64,000 nt of DNA, taken from NCBI GenBank assembly GCA_017163975.1, contig JAFFSR010000309.1, positions 1,962,001-2,026,000 of the forward strand, read 5' to 3'. The notes below the pieces were generated by a model. The model saw nothing but the letters and a program-made list of their open reading frames with translations, was not told the origin of the DNA and did no database searches. Origin of the DNA: Anastatus disparis. Its lineage: Eukaryota; Arthropoda; Insecta; Hymenoptera; Eupelmidae. Positions 56,601-64,000 of this stretch are shown piece by piece (position 1 is the stretch's first letter; each line of letters starts with the position of its first letter). The position numbers and the translations under genes were made by a program.

Positions 56601-57384
56601 AATTCATGTGATACGCGTGTGGGACTATGCGAGTCGTACATCGTGACGAGGAGAGTGGGAGCAAGCGGCTCGTGATAGAGAAAGATTCAGAATGAGGGTG
56701 GAAAGGCTGTAGGTTATTTTGGAACCTGTGCTTTTGAAAAAAATTTATGACTACCTAATTAATAGAAAATAAATTTATTTTTTTGTCTTACATTTTTATA
56801 AAATATAAAAATTTATTTCAAAATGGTTTGTGTTGTAATTCTCTTTATCCTATATTATATTTTCGTTTTAGTGATAATATATTTACAATAATTTATTTTA
56901 AATTAGATTTATAACCGTATGGATAGCTAATCTCGATATTTACGAATCGTCTCTTTGAGTACACGGGCTCGCATATTTTACATTCAGGTCATGTTACAAC
57001 ATCGTGAAACCGTGTGCGTCTAATAGCGTCATAGTTTGCAAAAAGTTGCGGTATTTCACCAGTAATAAGATTCCGTATGGAATCAAAGTATATTTTCTGG
57101 CTCACCGACGAATTAAGTCTTATACACTTGATTTTGCAAACACATCCTTCAACGTTATCTGGTGTCAAATATTTTTTGAAGTACTATGATCATAAGTCAC
57201 GTGATTATCTTAAGAATTTATAACTTCTCGTACTTCTTCGGTGGGTGGTAGTAACGCAGGATCTCTCGAACTAGGCAGTTATTCTTCTGCTGACAGAAGA
57301 TTCATCAGTAATTCATCTTCACCACTGTTCTCCATCATGTTTTAAAAGTATGAAAATTTTTTAATATCATATATGTTAAAGTTG
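56600..57384. other. Decayed sequence at the expected polymerase position
   Basis: On the minus strand short frames start MMENSGEDELLMNLLSAEE (57340) and include IRNLITGEIPQLFANYDA, broken by many stops. I cannot assign them. Nothing matches DNA polymerase B motifs. Confidence 0.35.
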
Positions 57385-57399
57385 TACTATTTTAAACAA

Positions 57400-57960
57400 A
57401 AAAGTCTTATCCCGTAAAATTCTCCGACCATAAATAAAAAATCTATAGATTATTGACCCGATATTGAAAATCGATATTTTTTGTGAAACATATTTTTGGA
57501 TTTATCATTGTATTTACAACTTAAAAATATTATCTTGCAAAAGTTTTGACCGTTAATAAGTAATTTATCGAGTATTGGTTCGATATTGGAAATCAATATT
57601 TTTTCGTAAAACATATACTTGGATTTATTATTTTTATTTACAACAAAAAAGTCTTATCCCACAAAATTCTCTGACCATAAATAAAAAATCTATAGATTAT
57701 TGATCCGATATTGAAAATCGATATTTTTTGTGAAATATATTTTTGGATTTATCATTGTATTTACAACATAAAAGTATTATCTTGCAAAATTTTTGACCGT
57801 TAATAAGTAATTTATCGAGTATTGGTCCGATATTAGAAATCAATATTTTTTCGTAAAACAGATATTTAGATTTTTTATTTTATTTACAACAAAAAAGTCT
57901 TATCCCGCGAAATTCTCTGACCATAAATAAAAAATCTATAAATTATTGAACGATAATTGG
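57400..57960. repeat. Sub-terminal tandem repeat of Polinton B, ~247-bp unit
   Basis: GTCTTATCCC starts at 57404, 57651 and 57897. Each 246-247-bp unit is two related ~123-bp halves (CGATATTGAAAATC / CGATATTGGAAATC). It lies inside the element, next to the right TIR. Confidence 0.85.
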
Positions 57961-58104
57961 TCGTGATTTCGTGATTTTAAAATACATTTCTATATTTGTT
58001 ATTGGATTCATGATAGAAAATATGCATAACTTACTAGTGTCTGACTCGAGGTGCATCTTGCATTCCTCTGCTCTTAATACAACGACCAACTATATCAAGA
58101 AATC

Positions 58105-58241
58105 ATTTCTTGGGGCACCAATGTTCCGTCTCAACAACCGCTACCTCTTCTTCTCAGAGGTCATTGACCCACCGGTCAGTAACTTTTGGGGTCGTAAAGT
58201 GGTGGTTTGTTTTGTCGGTCCATGGTGCCCCTATAACTACT
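58105..58241. repeat. Polinton B right terminal inverted repeat
   Basis: Complement of 47504-47640; ends ATGGTGCCCCTATAACTACT at 58241, then GATGGT of the target. Confidence 0.85.
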
Positions 58242-59205
58242 GATGGTTAACAATATAAATAGCGACAAATTCCCAGATGCATTATAATCACAAAAATTTG
58301 CATAAAAATCATTTTAGTGTGCTGGGAACCATAGATTTCAAAAGCGACAAAATCCTTGTAGCTTTTTTTGTCTCAGAACCATATTTTCATTGCATTCAAA
58401 GTTTTAATTTGTTCAAATATTATAAGCGGCAAATTCTCAGTCGCATATAAATTCAAATACTAATAGAATAAAATATTTAGAGTGCCCAGTTTGAAGAATT
58501 ACTATAGTGAGAAAATTCTCAAAGTCTCAATAAGGCCTCAGAAATCTCACAATTGCACTCAAAGTCTTATTAGTTTTGAATATCAAAAGCGACTACCTCT
58601 CTAATGCATTTCAATTAAAAAAACTTGCATATAAACATATCCTATGTGCTTGGATTCAATCAATTAAGGAGCAACAAATTCTTTTCAGTTACTGTAATAT
58701 CAGAAATATCTTTTTATTGCGTTTGAAGTATTAATGGTTAATAATCTCAAGAGTTACAAATTCATAGATGCATTACAATCACAAAAATTTGCATAAGAAT
58801 CATTTTAGCGTGCTAGGAACCATAGATTTTTAGAGCAAATAAATCCTTCTGTTGAATCAGAATCATATTTTTATTGCATTGAAAGTTAAAATTTATTCAA
58901 ATATCATGAGCGACAAATTTTCAGATGCATCTAAATTTAAAAACTTACAGAAAAAAATATTTAGAGTGTCCAGTTTGAAAAATCACTAGAACGACAAAAT
59001 CCTTTAAGCCTCAGTAAGATCACGAACATCTTTCAATTGTGCTTAAAGTCTTAATTGTTTTAATTATCAAGAGCGACTCATTCACAAATGCATTTCAATT
59101 GAAATTAATTCCACATAAAAACATTTTCTATGTGCTTGTAGCTTAATATTAAGCTTGCGTAGCCATTATTTCTCGGAAACGGCTGGAGCTAATATACATG
59201 AAAAT
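58242..59205 (-). repeat. SatB reverse arm, ending in a SatA fragment
   Basis: Continues the reversed ~490-bp units cut at 47503 (ATGTGCTTG at about 58650 and 59132). At ~59146 it changes to reversed SatA (TAGCTTAATATTAAGC, then GCCATTATTTCTCGGAAACG), ending near 59205. Confidence 0.8.
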
Positions 59206-59558
59206 TAAGAAGGGTAGCTAAAGATGGAATGGGTAAAAAAAAATAAAGAGAGAAAGAATAGAGAATCAAAGAAAGTTAATAAAGCAAAATATGGTGAAAC
59301 ATAGATGAAGAGAGAAATACATATACGCAAGCCCACATAAGATTCAAAAATGAGGCCTGAAAAAAGTGCTTGTATATAGATAACTACTCATTATATAGGA
59401 CTTAATAATAATTGCTATTCTTATAACGAAAAAATGCGCAGCTCCGTAGGTGCCAAGAACTGTAGTAAAAGGTAGTTTTACTTTAATATATAATAACGAC
59501 TAATTATATAGGAACCAATAGAAATGCAAATCTTATTGCAAGTAAAATTACACATACC
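59206..59558. other. Unassigned DNA
   Basis: No repeat or gene recognised. Confidence 0.3.
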
Positions 59559-59784
59559 CTTAGAGCATATATACTATGAAGAAAGCATGCTGTGTTAAAA
59601 AGTGGTGGCAACTTTAGGTAGAGATGAAGAGAATATTAACTTACATCCTATCTCTCCCGCGTAACGGTCCCGTAAGCGCTACACCAGAGAAACAGTATGT
59701 GAGTAGTAATTTTATTTCCCTCTTATATCATCTTTAAAATAGCCACCACTTTTCCATATTACGTGCTGCCTCCATGTATATATG
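59559..59784. mobile_element. MITE family M2, copy 2, 3' end damaged
   Basis: Left end CTTAGAGCATATATACTATG and right part CTGCCTCCATGTATATATGC match the M2 family at 12156-12456. The final CTAAG is missing, replaced at the junction with the TIR element that starts at 59785. Confidence 0.65.
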
Positions 59785-62248
59785 CTGTGCAATTGACTAG
59801 ACCTATATATTGTTATGTATTTTTCGACGCTGAATCCGAATTTGCAATAAAAAAGTAGGGTCCAGCGACTTTTTCATGGGGTTTTGCTCAAAAAACCTCA
59901 TTTTTTACGGTTTTTTCATGGTTTTTTTTAAATAAACAAAAAATAAAATAAAATTTTAGTATTTTGACTTCAGAATCAAATTCTACGGGAAAAAATACAT
60001 CGAAATCCATGTTTTGAATTTTTTTTACAGAAATTTCAACCCACCATACGGCGATGAAAAGGCAGAAAATCGTGAAAAGTGAAAATTTGCTTCAAATTGG
60101 ATTAAAATGACATTAAAATCAAGTTTTACGATTTGAAACCGATTTATAAACATTGAAAATACTTTACTGGGGGTTTTTGAGGTCGCTGATCACGAATTTT
60201 AAGTCATTTGATAAACAAAAGCATATAACTTACATTTAAAAAAGGAAGTTCATTATTCTAGTCCTAAAACTGTTGAGTTTCCAGAAAATATCCTTATAGA
60301 AGGTTTAGAAAATGAAGAATCACGAGATAGTTTCACAGCAGGTTTAGATTCTCTGCATGTGGACGATCATTCGACAAATCAGATTAATGTGAGAGAAACT
60401 GAACCAAGCGATAACACATCATCCGAAGATCTAAGCGAATCCGACCAAAGTGAAGAAAATCTCTCTTCAGATGATAATGAAGAATATGTACCTAAAGGCG
60501 TGGAGAAATCTGTGAAAAAATATGATCAAAAGAGTCTGAATGATTTATTTGGAAAGGCTGGTCCATCTAAAGAACAATCTGAATTGATGGCTTCAGACTT
60601 TAAAAAGCGAAATATGCTGACAAGGGGAACTAAAGTAAGTGAATATCATGACCGAGAGAAAACCTTTTGAAAATATTTTAAAGAAGATTCAGGGCTAGTT
60701 TACTGCATTGACGTAAAAGGACTTATTGACGAATTAAAACCAGGTATATACAAACCTGAGGATTGGTGCCTGTTCATTGATTCATAACACAAATAAGTAC
60801 GCTCCTATGTCATTAGCGCATTCAACTGTGCTTAAAGAAGAGTATTCAAACATTGAATTGGTTTTGTCGAAAATAAAATACGAGGAACATAAATGGTTAA
60901 TATGTGGAGACTTAAAAATTTTATCTATGATACTAGGACAACAATCTGGATTTACAAAATATCCTTGTTATTTGTGTATGTTTGATAGTAGAGATAGGGA
61001 AAACCACTACAAAAAGAAAATTCGGCCAATAAGAGAGTCATTTGAACCTGGAAAACAAAATATTGTAAAAGAGCCACTTGTGAATTCGTCCAAAATTTTG
61101 ATACCACCTCTTCACATAAAGCTTGGTTTAATGAAACAATTTGTCAAGGCATTAGACCAAGATGGGGAATGCTACGAATATTTGAGCCAAGCATTTCACC
61201 ACGAAACAGATGGTAAACTAAGCGCAGGTATTTTTGATGGACCTGAAATCCATACTCTATTTAGAGATGAAAACTTTGAAAGAACTATGAAAGATGATGA
61301 GAAAGCAGCATGGTCAAGTTTTAAAGATGCATCAACAAAATTTTTGGGTAGCACTAAAGACGTAAATTACAAAACTACTGTAAAAAAATGGTACGCTACT
61401 TTGAAAAACTAGGCTGCCTAATGAACTTGAAGCTTCATTTCCTTGATTCACATATTGATCAATTTCCTGAGAACAACGGGGACTTTAGTGAAGAGCAAGG
61501 AGGAAGGTTTCACCAAGACTTAAAGGAATTTAAACGCAGATTTCAAGGACGATGGGGTATAAATATGTTGGCAGATTACTGCTGGATGATGAAAAGAGAA
61601 ACATCTTCAAAAAGAGGTCAAAAGCATGTCAGAAATCCTTTACGCCGGTCATTTGACGAGAAACGTGTGCGTAAGCGTAAAACACTTTAAAACTTTATTT
61701 AAAATATTTTTTTGGAAGACAAAAATGAAAATAGATATCGCCAATATCTAGTATCCAACATCTCACTATCGAAGTTGCGAAGTATTAGCGAAAATTCTAC
61801 AAACTCAATTGATTAACCCATTAAAACTCTAAGGCACTTCTTAAAAGAAGCTAAAAATATTATAATGGAGTTCATGAATATCGCTATACATAATTTTTAA
61901 TTCTTATTTTGTGATCAAGAGTCGAAAAAGGTTCTAGTTTTGTAATTTATGCAGTGGAAAACCTCCAGAACAGTATCCAAAACATTGATTTTTTGAAAAA
62001 AATATCAATTTATCACGTTTATTGTCCACTCACGCCGACTAGAAGCTGTTTTTTGAAAAAAATGACTTAAAATTCGTGATTAGCGACCTCAAAAACCCCT
62101 AGTAAAGTATTTTCAATGTTTATAAATCGGTTTAAAATCGTAAAACTTGATTTTAATGAAAAAGTCGCTGGACCCTACTTTTTTATTGCAAATTCGGATT
62201 CAGCGTCGAAAAATACATAACAATATATAGGTCTGGTCAATTGCACAG
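59785..62248. mobile_element. TIR DNA element carrying an unnamed repeat protein
   Basis: Ends CTGTGCAATTGAC.AGACCT and its complement are inverted repeats. They continue through CGACGCTGAATCCGAATTTG and AGTAGGGTCCAGCGAC (59785-59875 with 62160-62248). A second inverted block, AAAATCAAGTTTTACGATTT to ACGAATTTTAAGTCATT (60108-60217 with 62033-62158), adjoins directly on the right but is separated by ~230 bp on the left. No clear target duplication. The single gene between the TIRs is a candidate transposase. Confidence 0.7.
60235..61690 (+). pseudogene. Uncharacterised arthropod repeat protein, candidate transposase
   Basis: Pieces in order: an acidic Ser-rich N-terminus (60359-60670), NLFG-type DLFGKAG, SGLVYCIDVKGLIDEL, DWCLFIDS then a stop and small deletion, HKWLICGDLKILSMILGQQS, FTKYPCYLCMFDSRDRE, ILIPPLHIKLGLMKQFVKAL, and, after a frameshift at ~61390, KLHFLDSHIDQFPEN, FSEEQGGRFHQDL and GRWGINMLADYCWM to a stop at 61690. 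I recognise the family as repetitive and unnamed in arthropod and cnidarian genomes. LFIDS, CGDLK and EEQGGRFHQD could supply a DDE-like acidic triad (hypothesis). Confidence 0.6.
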
Positions 62249-62700
62249 ACACTTTTGTTTATTTTGTGTGCCTGTGTTTTCAATAAAGAGCAAATATATG
62301 TAGTTTAACATTTGAAATAAAAGTAGCAAAAACAACAACAAAAAATAAATTTCAAACATAGATTTACTGTATACTAAAAATTAGTAAAATTAAATAATAT
62401 AAATTAATGGAATAGAACCAGGAGCATTAAAAAAAATAGAAAACTTGAGCTTTGTTTCCAAGAATATTTCACTTTAAATAGTATATTTTTCACCTAGGGA
62501 AAAAAAGTAAAGAATGTTCTAAATCGTATGTGAATTGTAAGGCACAATTTACAAAAGTCGAAAATTGAGCTCGACTTAATAGGTGACTGTAAGTATCACG
62601 TATAATTTCGAAGTTGAGTATTGTTTGGATATTGAATTCAATAGACATCAGCTAGAAAAATTTGAAACCTGTAACGAGTTACGTGTAGCGTGTAATATCA
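62249..62700. other. Unassigned DNA
   Basis: AT-rich spacer; no gene or repeat recognised. Confidence 0.3.
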
Positions 62701-62704
62701 TTAA

Positions 62705-63086
62705 GAAGGGGCCGAACTATCTATCTCTGTCTAGTAGCGTTTTTCATTATTTATATAAACACTATCTTTTATAACAAGAAAAAAATAGCAGCCCCCGCTA
62801 GATATTAGTATAATTAGTAAATTTTGTAATAACAATCGAATTTTTTACCGCATAGTTTTTGACTAATTAGAGACCTACTAGCAATCTAGAATATAACCTA
62901 CCTTTTTTTTGGTAGGTCTCTAATTATTCAAAAACTACGCAGTAAAAAAATTTGGTTGTTATTACAAAATTTACTTATTATACTAATATCTAGCGGGGGC
63001 TGCTATTTTTTTCTTGTTATACCGGATAGTGTTTACATAAATAATGAAAAACGCTATTAGACAAAGACAGATAGTTCGGCCCCTTC
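62705..63086. mobile_element. Fold-back MITE with ~180-bp arms and TTAA flanks
   Basis: TTAA at 62701-62704 and 63087-63090. Arms start GAAGGGGCCGAACTATC on each strand and pair to about 62888/62912 with few mismatches (AGCAGCCCCCGCTAGATATT, TGTAATAACAA, TTAGAGACCTAC). The loop is ~24 bp. Non-coding. Confidence 0.9.
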
Positions 63087-63124
63087 TTAAGGAACGGCTT
63101 TTATGTTTAGATTCTTGACCTTAA

Positions 63125-63527
63125 CGGCATGTCGGAGCTGCAGCAATCAAGTTTTGCTTTTTTTATTTTATCAATATCTTTTTAAATTCTTAAATTAAAC
63201 AAATATAATGGCTTATCCGCACTAAAGCTATATTTATACAATAATTTTTGTTAAAATAAAAAATCATTTGGACTTGTTATTTTTTTATGAGCTTTGATTG
63301 GAAATTAGATATCAAACTCGACAAACCTAACCTTAAAATACGACATATTGAAAGTTTTTATTATAACTTTGTATGTATTATATTTTGGTGGATTTCTTTA
63401 GTTATCCGCATTAGAGTTTAATCTTACAAATTTTTTCTTTGTAGCAAAGAAACTCGATTAAACGCATCGTTTATTCATAAGTTAAGATTGGAAATATTAT
63501 TAGAAGGTGGACAGCTTCGTCATGCTC
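63125..63527 (-). mobile_element. TTAA MITE family M3, copy 2
   Basis: 403 bp between TTAA (63121-63124) and TTAA (63528-63531). Inverted relative to the copy in SatA, with the same ends (CGGCATGTCGGAGC; GAGCATGACGAAGC on the complement). Confidence 0.9.
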
Positions 63528-63531
63528 TTAA

Positions 63532-64000
63532 TATATAATTATGAATTTAAACGATTAAATTAAAAATAACCTTTCTACTTGAAACATGCCTAAAAACAAA
63601 TTTTGTGTTTATTTCTTATTATAATATCTTCACATATTTATTTTATACATACGAAATATTGAATTTAAATACACAAATATAAGATTAAAATAAAATATTT
63701 TAGTTATTTTAAAATTCAAATATTTTAAAATAATAAATCCGTTATTTGCAATTACCCAACAATCCTATTTGCATAAAATGTAAATTCTTCATGAAACATA
63801 AATATTGCGAAGTGTATGTATCACAAGTAAGGTTATATTATATTTAATTTCATATTTGTTTTTTCTTATTTCTATATTATTGATATTATAGTTTATGAAT
63901 GAGTTCTTCGTATTAATAAAGAATTATTATTTAAACAATTTAAATATTTTTTATCAATGACAAGTAACTTTTTAAATATATTTATATTCATATTAAAATA
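63532..64000. other. AT-rich DNA, nothing seen
   Basis: No frame, repeat or RNA gene recognised to the end of the window. Confidence 0.4.

Larger units (their letters stand above)
47504..58241 (-). mobile_element. Polinton/Maverick element B, 10.7 kb, lacking polymerase
   Basis: Both ends read AGTAGTTATAGGGGCACCAT inward and stay similar for ~100-140 bp. The termini begin AG, as in Polintons. The flanks GATATT (47498-47503) and GATGGT (58242-58247) are a decayed 6-bp duplication. The uninterrupted satellite at 58725-58745 shows the empty site (GAAGTATTAATGGTTAA). Minus-strand genes in order: ATPase, two small genes, PLA2-like, integrase, minor capsid, core-like, major capsid, unknown, protease, PX-like. 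No polymerase was found, and most genes carry stops or shifts. Full Polintons are usually 15-20 kb. Confidence 0.92.

Overview
AT-rich animal genomic DNA, almost certainly from an arthropod and most likely an insect. The evidence is one intact metazoan-type CNNM exon, insect-style LINEs, a Polinton/Maverick, a mariner-type element with an LTPLD-type catalytic motif, and many MITEs. The exact taxon cannot be read from the sequence. Nothing here looks bacterial, viral-genomic or operonic. Nearly the whole window is layered mobile and satellite DNA, and most coding regions are decayed.

Layout. 0-4.3 kb: two CR1-like LINEs with PHD/RING-like ORF1 proteins, joined tail to tail. 4.6-6.6 kb: a fold-back repeat fragment, a TTAA-flanked MITE and unassigned AT-rich DNA. 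8.0-13.5 kb: remnant A of a Polinton on the + strand (DNA polymerase B, cysteine protease, one conserved unknown gene); an 8-bp-TSD MITE splits its protease. 13.5-16.4 kb: a short AGATCT-rich tandem repeat, a 2-kb fold-back element and another TTAA MITE. 17.6-17.9 kb: one intact CNNM (metal transporter) exon with splice sites, the only convincing host coding sequence. 18-25 kb: intron-like or intergenic DNA with MITEs, a Pif1-type helicase fragment and a 3-kb stretch of different composition. 25.2-30.4 kb: an RNase H-bearing LINE on the - strand, interrupted by a 2.8-kb long-TIR mariner-like element. 30.9-39.5 kb: a hairpin element, two arms of a large fold-back element, a 5'-truncated CR1-like LINE and further hairpin MITEs. 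40.3-59.2 kb: a large satellite block of 302-bp monomers and ~490-bp higher-order units, which reverses orientation near 46.98 kb. A 10.7-kb Polinton (B, 47504-58241) is inserted in its reverse arm. 59.6-63.5 kb: a MITE, a TIR element carrying an unnamed arthropod repeat protein, a nearly perfect fold-back MITE, and a second copy of the TTAA MITE seen in the satellite.

How the parts fit. Polinton B has recognisable ATPase, integrase, double-jelly-roll major capsid, minor capsid, core-like basic protein, phospholipase A2-like protein, protease and small conserved genes on one strand. It has no polymerase, and several genes carry stops or frameshifts. Remnant A carries the polymerase, protease and terminal unknown gene but none of the capsid block. 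The two are therefore complementary deletion derivatives of related elements. Pre-insertion sites can be reconstructed for several insertions (Polinton B in satellite, TTAA MITE in satellite, hAT-like MITE in protease A, mariner in LINE), giving a relative order of events.
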